Below, one piece after another: positions 22,970-32,999 of a DNA stretch of 64,000 bases (position 1 is its first letter; each line of letters starts with the position of its first letter). The position numbers and the translations under genes are program-made. Under the pieces are notes generated by a model. It was not told where the DNA came from. It saw nothing but the letters and a program-made list of their open reading frames with translations, and made no database searches. The stretch lies in the NCBI RefSeq assembly GCF_010093595.1, contig NW_022985442.1:1367456-1431455 (forward strand), read 5' to 3'. This DNA comes from Mytilinidion resinicola. Lineage: Eukaryota > Ascomycota > Dothideomycetes > Mytilinidiales > Mytilinidiaceae.

Positions 22970-24427
22970 TCAAAACTGAGTATAAAACATCTGCAGCTCC
23001 CCGTAAACAGAGTACGTGCCCGGAACATGCCACTGAACAGCGGCTTGTCCAGCAACAGCTTGTGCAACAGCGGCAGCCTCGCTAGCAGCCTGGAGACGCC
23101 CATGCCGAACTTGGAGATCCTCAATCCGATCTTGGACATGCACGTACTGATCTTGAAGATACTCGTATCGGGCACTTGCTTCTGGGACATGCACGTACCG
23201 ATCTCTGAGATACTCGACCTGACCCTGAACATGCACGTATTGAGCCTCGAGGTACTCGTACTGTGCGTTCGCCTCTTGGAGGTACTCGTGCTGGCCTTGG
23301 AGTTGCTTAACTTGACCTTGAAGATGCGCGTACTGGGCTTGGAGGTACTCTGATTGGGCACTCGCCTCTTGCTCATACTGCATCCTCGCATTCTTTGCCG
23401 CTCTGTCCGCGACCTCGTTGCCAGTGACCCCCTTGTGTCCTGGCACCCATCGAAACTCCACCTTTAAACCAAGCTCGTATATTCTATACACGGCCTCCAC
23501 AATCTTCTTGATAAAATATCGTATCGGCGAGCCTTGCTCAGCAGTACAAGCTCCGATTTGGCGCAGAGCGTTCTGGGAATCGCACTGTATAACCAATACG
23601 TCTGAGCCCATTGCCTCACGCCACTCGTTGTCCTGGCGGAGGAGGCTTTCAGCGACGTGGAGGGCGCAGAGAACTCCGTATGTTTCGGCGGAGTCAGAAG
23701 TGTGGCCGTAGCCGGCGTTCGCGGGAGTGGTGGCAAGATAAAGAGAGTTAACGGGGCTGTACGCGACAGCTACCGCTGAGAGTCCGTTGATTTGGGTCGA
23801 TGCATCAGTCCAAAAGACGTTCTTGCCGATGACAGCGTGCTTTTTAGCGATCGTGGCGTGTTCGTCGATGAAGACGTTGTTGGTGAGCCCGTTTTTGAAG
23901 GTTTCGGAATTACGGAGGCCGTGGATGTATTCGATGTCCCCTTCGTCGAGGAGCGCGTGCCAGAGTTCTTGAATTTTGCGCTTGCGTTGTCTCGGGGATG
24001 AAGGCAGAGAGTTGTCGGGGGTAGTCTTCTTTCCATGGCGTTGACGGTTGCGAGTCCTCCTCAGAGTCTCCAGGAGTTCGGCGTCTGTCTCTCGATATTC
24101 GTCACGAAGTGGATTTTCGCGCTGGGTGTCCTTGAGTGCGCAAGATAATCCATCGAGAATGGTTCCTTCCGTTGAGGAGCTTCGGTCAGTCAGGCCCCTT
24201 GCCCATTTCTCTTCTTGTACTTCAGACCAGAGTGGGGAGTCGCACCCAATCGTCTCCAGCACGTCTAAGAAGTGGTCGATATTGGTGGCCTGCTTGTCCA
24301 CACCGGCTTCAAAAATGCAACAAAGCGCTCCGACCGGGTTGGTTGTTTTCTTTACCGCATGCTCTAGTTCCCGGAGGTGTGGGAGCTTGTCGAGCAGGCT
24401 CTCCGTACGTGCAGCCATCTGAGCCAT
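22970..24427 (-). CDS. RNase H type I protein with repeated coiled-coil tail
   Basis: A single 485-codon exon from ATG 24427. Residues 1-195 have no recognised domain and contain a basic stretch (RRTRNRQRHGKK). Residues 203-347 form a type I RNase H domain with all expected catalytic residues: Asp208 (FWTDAS), Glu248 (SAETYGVL), Asp283 (IQCDSQNALRQ), His331 (VPGHKGVTGN) and Asp341 (NEVADRAAKNA). The domain looks like those in fungal non-LTR retrotransposons and their host relatives, but no reverse transcriptase is present nearby. Residues 355-447 are three tandem 31-residue repeats (EYLQAQYVHVQGQVEYL-like) with heptad-type spacing, predicting a coiled coil for oligomerisation. The predicted role is cleaving RNA in RNA:DNA hybrids, or binding them. 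A domesticated transposon origin is inference. Confidence 0.82.
   Translation of the reverse strand: MAQMAARTESLLDKLPHLRELEHAVKKTTNPVGALCCIFEAGVDKQATNIDHFLDVLETIGCDSPLWSEVQEEKWARGLTDRSSSTEGTILDGLSCALKDTQRENPLRDEYRETDAELLETLRRTRNRQRHGKKTTPDNSLPSSPRQRKRKIQELWHALLDEGDIEYIHGLRNSETFKNGLTNNVFIDEHATIAKKHAVIGKNVFWTDASTQINGLSAVAVAYSPVNSLYLATTPANAGYGHTSDSAETYGVLCALHVAESLLRQDNEWREAMGSDVLVIQCDSQNALRQIGACTAEQGSPIRYFIKKIVEAVYRIYELGLKVEFRWVPGHKGVTGNEVADRAAKNARMQYEQEASAQSEYLQAQYAHLQGQVKQLQGQHEYLQEANAQYEYLEAQYVHVQGQVEYLRDRYVHVPEASARYEYLQDQYVHVQDRIEDLQVRHGRLQAASEAAAVAQAVAGQAAVQWHVPGTYSVYGELQMFYTQF
23087..23365 (-). repeat. three 93-bp in-frame tandem repeats
   Basis: The minus-strand coding repeats occupy exactly 3 x 93 bp and encode residues 355-385, 386-416 and 417-447 of the RNase H protein. 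Each copy begins A[SN]A[QR] and carries EYL...QY.H.Q. The copies differ mainly by scattered substitutions, and the second and third are most alike in the centre. Confidence 0.85.
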
Positions 24428-24778
24428 TTTGGAGCTAAGCGTTGAGTATGGCTCTTCGTAGTTTTCGCGGCTTTTGTAGTGTAGGACTCAAGGGAGAAGC
24501 GAGTGTATTGCTGTGAGGGTGACGTGGAGGATCTCAAGAAATCCTCCAACGTGAGTTATGCCCAGAGCGCGCTCTGATGCCCTCTGGGTTGAACCATGGT
24601 AACGATATAGAATACGCTCGAAAGTAGCTAATGCGTGGCTGTTATTCGCCCCTTTATTTGGAAACAGTACAGTCGATCCGTGGTTGAAGATAGTCTTGGC
24701 GAAAGGTTTTGGTGTTGAGCCTCTTCATGGCAAAGTATACTCGGAATGCGTACTTGAGCTGCATCTCTCCGAGTTTCA

Positions 24779-25146
24779 TGTTCTTGAGTCCTATATGAGA
24801 CTTTTGATTTCATTAGTAGCCAAGATAAAAGGATGAAATAGGAAATACAGTGCTACACGAGCTTAGGCACTGTTATTGAACACCACTTAGGGTGTCCCTA
24901 TGGGCTTTTGAATGTCTAATTGGGATGCGAAGGCCGACGCAGTGGAAAATAGGTTACGTTTTCACTGATTGAATGTCTGCTAGCTGGGCTACTCCTCAGT
25001 GGCAATGAGGAGTAAGAGTGGTGCCAGTGCAGTGGTATATCCGTGTGCCCAAACTTATTCTCCTAATTAGATGTCTTTGGGTCTTATATGAGACCGTTTA
25101 GTTCATTAACAGGCTGAATGATAGGACAAATCGGGAAATAACGTGA
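24779..25146 (+). repeat. two direct copies of a ~75-bp element
   Basis: Copies lie at about 24779-24853 and 25071-25146. Both carry TATATGAGAC, then TTCATTA, then GATAR, then GGAAATA in the same order and spacing, with roughly 70% identity by eye. They are separated by about 220 bp of unrelated sequence just upstream of the RNase H gene. They could be ends of a decayed mobile element, but no coding part or target duplication is seen. Confidence 0.5.
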
Positions 25147-25299
25147 TAGCGCGAAATGCTGAATGATGACGTAAACCATGAAATATAGTTACTAGAACTA
25201 CTCCCGCTTCGCTTTCGCACGACGACTGCCCTACAAGCAATGAGGGCTCGACAGTCATACTCAAATACATTTCAACGCTACGTAGTAGGCAAAGTATTA

Positions 25300-25990
25300 A
25301 TGTCAGCCCAATCACGCTCGTACGCCAGCATTGCCGCTGGTGCGTCTGCCACTTCGAATCAGCGTTCTCGCTCATCACCTCTGCAAGAGGCTCCACAACG
25401 TCAGACCAGCCCCAATCCTGCCTACGCCCCAAATACCACATCCCCAGAAGACCACGTCTACGTCCTTACACTCCTGACCTCGCCAAGCCTCTCCACGCCG
25501 CTCAACGCCCTCCGCGAATGCCACTTCCCACGCCATCTCAACCGCACCGCGGCCCACCTCACCCTCTTCCACGCCCTGCCGCATTCCCCGCACAAAGATC
25601 CTCGTCACGCTCAAGTGCTGTGCTGACCATACCACACCCTTTCGAATTGAGACGGGAGGGCCATTCTGCATGCGTCGTGGTGTTGGTATAGGCGTAGCAC
25701 GTGGAGGATTAGAGTTGAGACGGATTCATAAAGAGCTCAGAGAGGCTTGGCTGGATGGGCTGAGCGAGCAGGACCGCGGCGGATGGAGGCCGCATTGGAC
25801 GGTGATGAACAAGGTGGACGAGGAGGGGCGGGTGGGGGAGGCATATGAAGAGGTAGAGGCGTGGGAAGGGGCACAGGGGTGGAGCGTAGGGCTGGGGTTG
25901 TGGAGGTACGAGAAGGGGAAATGGGTGTGGGAGACGGAGCAGAGGTTTGCAGGGAAGAAGACTGGCGAAAACGACTCGAGAGAAAAATAA
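25300..25990 (+). pseudogene. 2H phosphoesterase-family gene with a frameshift
   Basis: Both HxT motifs of the 2H phosphoesterase (2'-5' RNA ligase-like) superfamily are present: HLTLFH in the first part (about 25557) and HWTVMN in the second (about 25793). They are in different frames. The first frame, from ATG 25300 (an in-frame ATG also lies at 25240), runs through EDHVYVLTLLTSPSLSTPL to HALPHSP. From there the downstream frame (TKILVTLKC, then TPFRIETGGPFCMRRGVGIG) must be used. The switch point coincides with a CCCC run at 25586-25589, where three C would keep one frame. The family acts on cyclic or 2'-5' nucleotide phosphates. This is either a true frameshift mutation or a one-base sequencing error, because the rest looks conserved. 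The coding strand is C-rich before and G-rich after about 25640. Confidence 0.7.
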
Positions 25991-26914
25991 AAATAGCATG
26001 GGGTTATATGGCTGAAACAATCCTGTACGTAGATCCTGTGGCAGATGGTTCCTGCATATGGGAGGTCAGATGGACGTGAGATCGTGACCGAAATATCAGG
26101 CTACGTATATCCCTGAGCGGAATCTGACCACCCTCAAGATCTGGAGAGCAACGTTTTATACAGTTGCTAATAGCAAGGGCCCTCGCTTTTACTGGATCCA
26201 GTCTTCTGGTGCTGTTCATGTCTTGCTACCGTGGTACAAGTGCGCTCCAGAGGTTCCGGACTTGCATCGCATAATGGAATGGACAGTTCCTTGCTTTGGA
26301 TAGATCAGGTGCAGAAACTCGGGAGCATCGTGGCGATTGGCGGGTCTGGCTCCGTTTCAGCGCGTCTCCCGCGAGCAGGCTGGTCAACTGATGGCGAACA
26401 CGGAGGGATATACGGTGTGACTGGCAGAAACTGTCGTCGCCTCCGCAATTGCGCCCTCGTCCCACGTGGGCCGTGGCCTAGGGGCAAGCGGCAATGGAGG
26501 GCGAGGCGGTGACATGACATGGCGGGCGTCCAGTCAGGGCTGCGGTACACAAGCTCGTGATGGGTGGCCTGCGAACGGAGCCAATAAATATCGTGTCGCT
26601 GAGCAGTTACTTGAGCGTTGCTCAGCGGGGAGCAGTAGCCGAAATTAGCTGGCTTTAGCTGCAAGCGGCAGGCCGAGAAAAGGAGACCCTTGCCATCGTC
26701 GAGCGTGCCAAGCCGAGATACTTTTTAACCACGCCCGACGCCAGCTGTCCACTCTGACTGCCCCCTACATTCACCCCAATTGCACCCCATACACCACTGC
26801 CCGACGCTCTCTCCAGGTCCTCGCATCCAGCTATCCCAATACGCTCGTTTAGACAACCAGTCAACCCCACTACGTCCACACACGTTGCTCAACGCACACC
26901 GCAACTCCACCAAC
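25991..26914. other. intergenic and MPG1 promoter, no other gene
   Basis: No supported gene. The last 200 bp are C-rich on the plus strand, as expected for the 5' leader of MPG1, which starts at 26915. Confidence 0.5.
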
Positions 26915-28253
26915 ATGAAGGGTGAGTGCAGTGCCCAAAACAGCAGAACATGGACTGACCATGGCTTCCAATAGCTCTCATTCTCGTCGGAGGGTTTGGC
27001 ACCCGTCTACGACCTCTCGTATGCCGCCCTGCAACCCTCTGCTGCCCTGGCTCTTCGAGTCTAGAGCCGCCGATCTCGACAATGGACCACTGATACTCGA
27101 CAGACTCTCACTCTACCCAAGCCGCTGGTCGAGTTTGCGAACAAGCCCATGATCCAGCATCAGGTCGAGGCCCTGGCTGCTGCCGGTGTGACCAACATCG
27201 TGTTGGCTGTAAACTACAGGCCCGAGATCATGACCAAGGCGTTGAAGGAGGTTAGTAGACTTGACCACCCAACGTCGACGCTTGCTGACAACCGGAACCG
27301 ATTAGTACGAGGAGATGTACAATGTCAAGATTGACTTCTCCGTGGAAACTGAGCCTCTTGGTACCGCCGGTCCTCTGAAGCTCGCCGAGTCCATCCTGGG
27401 CAAAGACGATACTCCCTTCTTCGTCCTCAACTCCGACGTCATCTGCGACTACCCCTTCAAGCAGCTCGCCGACTTCCACAAGGCACACGGCGAAGAGGGC
27501 ACAATTGTGGTCACAAAGGTCGAGGAGCCCTCAAAATACGGTGTGGTGGTGCACAAGCCCAACCACGCTTCGAGAATCGACCGCTTCGTCGAGAAGCCCG
27601 TTGAGTTCGTTGGAAACCGTATCAATGCCGGTATATACATCTTGAATACCTCGGTGCTGAAGCGCATCGAGCTACGGCCCACGTCGATCGAACAAGAGAC
27701 CTTCCCTGCTATTTGCAAGGACGGCCAGTTGCACTCTTTTGACTTGGAGGGTTTCTGGATGGATGTGGGACAGCCAAAGGACTTCCTTTCTGGAACCTGC
27801 CTCTACCTCTCCTCGCTCTCGAAGAGGGGTTCGAAGCAGCTTACCCCAGTCTCTGAATCGTTCGTGCATGGTGGAAACGTCCTCATCGACCCAACTGCCA
27901 AGATCGGCAAGAACTGCCGTATTGGTCCCAATGTAACAATTGGACCAGGTGTCGTGGTCGGAAATGGTGTTAGGTTGCAGCGATGCGTGCTGTTGGAAAA
28001 CAGCAGGGTCAAGGACCATGCCTGGATCAAGTCCACCATTGTTGGCTGGAACAGCTCCGTCGGCAAGTGGGCACGTCTGGAGAATGTTACCGTGCTCGGA
28101 GACGACGTCTCCATCGGAGATGAGATTTACGTCAATGGCGGCTCTGTGCTACCCCACAAGTCTATCAAGGCGAACGTCGACTGTAAGTTTTGACGATCCT
28201 TGCTATATCACAACCTTTCTAACATTTACGCAGCTCCGGCGATCATTATGTAA
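26915..28253 (+). CDS. MPG1: mannose-1-phosphate guanylyltransferase
   Basis: Five exons (26915-26921, 26975-27018, 27104-27250, 27306-28182, 28234-28253) give exactly 364 residues, the usual length of fungal Mpg1/Psa1. The enzyme makes GDP-mannose from mannose-1-phosphate and GTP in the cytosol, feeding N- and O-glycosylation, GPI anchors and wall mannan. The nucleotidyltransferase signature [20 protein letters not shown] spans the second intron. [21 protein letters not shown] and [13 protein letters not shown] follow. The C-terminal third is a left-handed beta-helix of hexapeptide repeats ([20 protein letters not shown]) ending PAIIM. The first exon is only seven bases (ATG AAG G) and the last twenty. 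Introns are 53, 85, 55 and 51 bp with good donors. Confidence 0.98.
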
Positions 28254-29385
28254 ATCCTTTCCGGTCACCCATGAAAGTTCCCCACGATCAACCTTCTCAT
28301 CACTCGGCGCTGGTCCCGTGCAACTTCCTATAACTCTTTAATCCTCTTGCGCACTTCGATGTACATGTTCGAGTCTTTCGCATTCTCAACACTATTCATC
28401 CTGGAGATTTCGTACAACCAGCGTTTCTAGACCCACACTCTACTCTCTACACACTTACTTTTTTTCCCACCGGTGGCGGCGGCGCGACGGTACAAAACAA
28501 CTAGGGATATCGGTCACATCGGATGACTGGGATAATGGGTATCGGTCAGGTCGGGTTAGCATTCATATTTTTTTTCTCGCATGCTTTTAGTATGTAAGGT
28601 TTTTTTGTTCTTGCATAGTGTCTACATTTGCACCACCTTTTTGTTGATTGGCGAAGTATGGGTCGGTATGGGGATGGGGCTGAGTGTATGGTGTTCTAGA
28701 TGTTTCATGCATTGCATGTTTTTCTGAAGATCAGAAGAAGGGGCTAGACGAATGAAGCAAAAGTTATCATAAGGTTCCCTTCTCGTGTCGAATGATTCCG
28801 CGCGTGGTACTTGTTTCACGACATACTGTTCTTAATTCTTGGGATTATCTAGGTATGGCAAGTCTGGGCATTTTTAGAAAGTGTCGAGCACTGAGAGAAG
28901 GTCTGGATTTCTCCTTCCCGCGGATCGTGGATTTGCTGCAGCGAACATTATTTTCGGTAACGTATAGCTTACTTCTAGCTCATCTTGTTTATGTTTCACA
29001 GGTGTGTCCCGACGTAGAGGTTCCAGGGAAGTAGATTCCAGTTGACACAATCTGCGCGTGGACCGCCCCAGACCATGTCTGCTCCCAAGGTTTCCAGATC
29101 TAAAATAAATCAGATGCTTGGCATTTCTGAAATTACACTACTCAGGCTCCACTCCCACGAGTTCAGGCAAATGGAGATGCTAGCGCCGAATCAATTTACG
29201 ACTATACCTCTTCAGCTCACGTGTATAGTGTATCCAATATCACAGCCAATGGATTCGGGCGCATATTGGGGAATATTGGCAATGTATTCGATGCTTTTCA
29301 ACCCTCTCACCATCCAATCTAAACAAAAGAAAAACTACTTTTAACACCCCTTCTCTGAATACCATTTCCAAACACTCATCTCCTC
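28254..29385. other. intergenic, no gene seen
   Basis: 3' flank of MPG1 followed by AT-richer DNA with T-rich runs near 28450 and 28570. No supported gene. The far end is the 3' flank of the convergent membrane protein gene. Confidence 0.5.
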
Positions 29386-31194
29386 TCACACAACCTCCCT
29401 CCCCCTCTCCCCCTCCTGACTCCTCTCCTGCACACTCTCCCTCGACCTCTCACTCCCCCCCGCCATCTCAAACACGACCCCCTTCACGCTCACCTCACTC
29501 CCCTCCCCCGCCATCGCCCTCCCCGTCCGACTCAACCCCCCCAACCTAACGCTCTTCCGCCTCTTCCGCTCCCGCCGCCTTGCCCACACCACCGCGCCCC
29601 CGACTCCACTCAACACCAACACAACAAGCACAACAATCAGCGCAATCGCCCACCCCTCGAGATGCTTCTTCCCGCCATCGCTCCCCCCGGCCTCGCGGTG
29701 CGCCGCCGGATCCAGATCCGCAAAACTCGACAGCGGCGCCGCCTGCTCGCCCGTGCGAGACGGGGTGGGGTAGAGCGCGACAACGCCCTCATACCCCAAT
29801 CGAGCCGTCGCGCTCGCGCCGCTGCTCACGAGCTGCCAGTCGCTGTGGGCGGTGTGCGGCGCGAAGACGGTTTTGGTCGACGAGAACGTCGGCAGCGGCT
29901 CGATGTGCGGCTCGGGCCAGAGCTCGACGGGGGTTTGGGCCGCGGTGGCGCGCGCGCGTGCGAGGTCGGCGGTGTAGTTGGCGCGGAGGGCCTCTTCGAG
30001 GACGGAGAGCTCGAGGGGAGCGAAGCGTTTGGCTGGGGCGGGGTGGCGGTTGGTGGGCGACGGGGTTGGGATGGAGGCGCTGAGCTGGGCCCAGTGGACG
30101 GATGTGTGGTAGAGTCGTGTGAAGGACATGGGGTCGGGAGGGGGGCCTTTCCAGGGGGCGTAGGTGGCGGGGAGGCCGGCGGTCTGGGTGGTGGAGGTTC
30201 GGGGGGGCAGGACCTGGGGGACGCCGACGTGGGTTTTGCGGTGGGATGTTATGGTCGTCACGTGTCCATTAGTCAGGCGTTCTTTGGTCAGGTATTCTTT
30301 AGTCAGGTATTCGTCTTCCAACCTGGCGGCCGATTCGGGCATGCCCTTTTCGTGCTCGAGCCATTCCACTGGGAAGGGGTGGCTTTTCCCCGTCCGGACG
30401 CTGCCGGTAATGAGGGGGTACGGTGTCGTAGGATGGGGCGCCTTCGCCTGGTCGAGATACTTCTTGTTGCAATACTTCTCCACTTGGCGGTGGATTTGAA
30501 TCAAATAGCTCTTGCGTTCCCTGAGGACCGTCTGTAGCCTCTCGGTCTCCCTAAGGGCTTCCTGTACCAAATTGAAGGCGACTTTGATATATGGCGGCCG
30601 CTCAGGGTTAAAGATGGGATCTACGGGAGTAACGGAGCCATTGAAATGCTCTGATGGGTCGATACCTTCAGGCGCACTTATCTTTTTCTCCGTGCCGGTC
30701 TTCTTGGCCCAATATTTGACCACCCAATAGGTGTTCCCATCGTCGCCCTCATGAAGCTCCGCGACGTGCTCCACTACACCTGTAGGCAAGGGGGCGTTCT
30801 TATCTGCTGGCCATCGCGTTGAGAGTGCCGCCCCCTTGAGCGTAGGCAAGGGCTCGAAGACAGGCTTGATGCCACATTTAGCGGCAGCATCTTCCGCGAC
30901 ACGCACTTTGATATGAGTCTTATCGATCTCAGCGTGCAACATCTTCGCCAATTGCTTCAGCTCGCCAGCATGGTTGAACATATCGTGGGTCATGTTATTC
31001 ATCGTTTCCCATTCGATATAGGTCTCGTTCGACATCGCCAGGTTAAATTCCGGGTGCTGTCTATACTTCCATGCCTCTTCGCTCTTTCCTGTGTCCGAGA
31101 CGTGAGAGGGTGGGTTTTTTTTGGCCTCGGCGCCCTTGAGAAGCTGGAGTGAGAGAACCCAGCTGAGTAAGAGAACACTGCCAAATAAATGCAT
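29386..31194 (-). CDS. type I single-pass membrane protein
   Basis: A single exon of 602 residues from ATG 31194, chosen because it places a strong signal peptide (MHLFGSVLLLSWVLSLQLL) at the N-terminus; the open frame upstream has only a GTG. The predicted extracellular part of about 500 residues has several N-glycosylation sites (NET, NNMT, NGS, NYT). It also holds a helical segment rich in Glu, Arg and Leu (VQEALRETERLQTVLRERK) and a short repeat (DEYLTKEYLTKERLTN). One transmembrane helix (WAIALIVVLVVLVLSGVGGA) is followed by a very basic stop-transfer (RRRERKRRK) and a Ser/Glu/Arg-rich cytosolic tail of about 60 residues. A surface sensor or wall-associated role is possible, but no domain is recognised. 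The coding strand switches from C-rich to G-rich near 29750. Confidence 0.8.
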   Translation of the reverse strand: MHLFGSVLLLSWVLSLQLLKGAEAKKNPPSHVSDTGKSEEAWKYRQHPEFNLAMSNETYIEWETMNNMTHDMFNHAGELKQLAKMLHAEIDKTHIKVRVAEDAAAKCGIKPVFEPLPTLKGAALSTRWPADKNAPLPTGVVEHVAELHEGDDGNTYWVVKYWAKKTGTEKKISAPEGIDPSEHFNGSVTPVDPIFNPERPPYIKVAFNLVQEALRETERLQTVLRERKSYLIQIHRQVEKYCNKKYLDQAKAPHPTTPYPLITGSVRTGKSHPFPVEWLEHEKGMPESAARLEDEYLTKEYLTKERLTNGHVTTITSHRKTHVGVPQVLPPRTSTTQTAGLPATYAPWKGPPPDPMSFTRLYHTSVHWAQLSASIPTPSPTNRHPAPAKRFAPLELSVLEEALRANYTADLARARATAAQTPVELWPEPHIEPLPTFSSTKTVFAPHTAHSDWQLVSSGASATARLGYEGVVALYPTPSRTGEQAAPLSSFADLDPAAHREAGGSDGGKKHLEGWAIALIVVLVVLVLSGVGGAVVWARRRERKRRKSVRLGGLSRTGRAMAGEGSEVSVKGVVFEMAGGSERSRESVQERSQEGERGREVV

Positions 31195-32266
31195 GACGTT
31201 AACAAGAGGGTAGGAACGATGGAAAGGTAGAAGTGGTTGGAGAGGGAGAGGAGGATTGGCGGGCACTCTTGTAGGTCATGCCAAGGGATTGTGGACGCGC
31301 GTGGGGAGACATAGTTCCGTAGTCGGCAACTTTTTTTGAGGGAAGGGAGGAGCCAGAACATTGTGGATGACATGCGCGATCCGCCTCATACCATGGTTGA
31401 TGACCGTTGGCGGCTGGTGTGGAGAAAGCGAGCGTCCATGGGCCAAGGTCATTGGACAAGGTAACTACGCTACATCGAGACGGCGACGACGATCGCGATG
31501 GTGTCAAAGGCAGTCTAAATGGTAGAGATGAGGCAGCAGCGACGAAGTGAAGAGAAAGGGAGTGTGAAGGATGTTGTTGAAACAGACTTTTGGTGCATCA
31601 CTGCGAGAAGGGCACTCGAACGTGGTATTGGCTAGCCAACCACCAATCCTTCAACGCTCCGAACCGCCACGGCAGCGGGCCGCCGACCAATCATAAGCAC
31701 GGCCGAAAGCATCGGGTATCATTAGGCAGGTAGGTAAAAGCATGCATTGCTTGGCGTGCTGATTGCGTGCCAGCAGAACGAAGGACATGATTACCCCCTA
31801 ATACACGCGAGCCCCGTCCACATCGCTGTGACATCTTTGAGCACCCGAAATATCTCCGTCATCAACATCGTTAGGGTTTGCAATTGTAAGCATCCTTTTA
31901 AGGAGAAGAGGGGAGAACAGCAGAAATCCAAGCCAATCTGGGAATAAGAGAGAGCCGCCGTGATGTTTTTCGCTGAACGCTTCAATCGCTATGCCCCCGC
32001 CATACTTTTTCAAGGAGAGACGATGAATTCTGTCGTGATTCCAGAAGTAAGAAAAGATTGCTGAAACTGAACCCTCCAATAGATGAAAGTGGAGATGTCG
32101 TTATTCATGCAGCGCTTCGTCGTAATAAATCGTAATTCGTAGGTCCATTACAGTCGTCTGAATGGTTGCTGAGCCTGAGCTCGTCAAAGTCTTATGTTGG
32201 TAGTAATCAAGTTTTAGTTGTTAGTTTGCCAGGTGGGCCGCCATGCATCGTCACACCAGCAAGCTG
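31195..32266. other. intergenic, no gene seen
   Basis: Promoter of the minus-strand membrane protein gene and the 3' flank of the dsRNA-binding-like gene. Short frames only. Confidence 0.5.
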
Positions 32267-32881
32267 CTAGTTGTAGCCGCTCTCTCGCAGGCAAGAGTTG
32301 CACCTCTCGTATGCTCGGATGGCCCCTCGGCCGCAGTAGCAGGATCCAGAAGTCGACGACTTGCTGGACCTCCTGCTGGCCGATTCGAGTCCGCAGTCAC
32401 TGCTTCTGGGGCTGTTACCGCCGCTTCCAGTTTCCGCATATGTGCTGCTCCCGCTGTCGTAGTCGGTATTAGACGAGTACGTGTTTCGTCGGCCAGTCCC
32501 AATCGCCACAGGAAGCCCCTGAATGACGCCTCCCTGGCCTTGTCGTTGGCCGGGGTACATGCCATCGTTGACAGAGAAGTTCCTGCAGATCATGTACGCC
32601 CGCGTGGCTGCTGCATTACGGGCCAGCTCGTCCGTTTCGTAATCGACGTCCGTGGTGTATTCTCGGTTGTTAACGCGAACGGTACATCCGTATCTAGTGG
32701 TGCATTAGCTGGCAGCCTTATGAGAGTGGGGGTAAAACGTGCCCGTGGCGAGTCCTGTAGCACTCGTAGAGTGGGTCGGGCCAGTGGCGGCGATTGCAGA
32801 GCCCTACGAAAGCGACGAGTTAGCCGGCTGTCCAACACGACACGTAGATGCGTGGGGTGTCGAGGTTTGCTGATCGGGCAT
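32267..32881 (-). CDS. dsRNA-binding-domain-like fungal protein
   Basis: The core is well supported by two exons, 32803-32743 and 32693-32267. They join WPDPLYECYRTRHG to YGCTVRVNNREYTTD, followed by ELARNAAATRAYMICRNFSV. This pattern (peptide, then a VNxxEY strand, then an Ala-rich helix) matches dsRNA-binding (DSRM-like) folds and a widely conserved filamentous-fungal protein. It continues NDGMYPGQ and IQGLPVAIGTGRR into a Ser/Gly/Cys-rich tail ending at TAG 32267. The 49-bp intron between these exons has a GC donor, a GCTAATGC branch point and a CACTAG acceptor. The first exon is uncertain. ATG 32881 with a 40-base exon fits the frame, but its intron is only 38 bp. Under that model the protein has 175 residues. 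Function beyond nucleic-acid binding is unknown. Confidence 0.68.
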
Positions 32882-32999
32882 CACAGTTCAATCTTAGACA
32901 ATTGCATTGGCCAGAATCGGCTTCATAAGACAGCAATGGCAGCTTAGCGACGCTGGAGACGCCGATTGAGAGGCTCGGACTTGATTTTTCTTTGCATTG

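Noticed and set aside
29662..30537. 291-codon plus-strand frame
   Set aside because: It is antisense to the type I membrane protein, and its Gly/Arg-r repeats arise from the strong strand bias of that gene.
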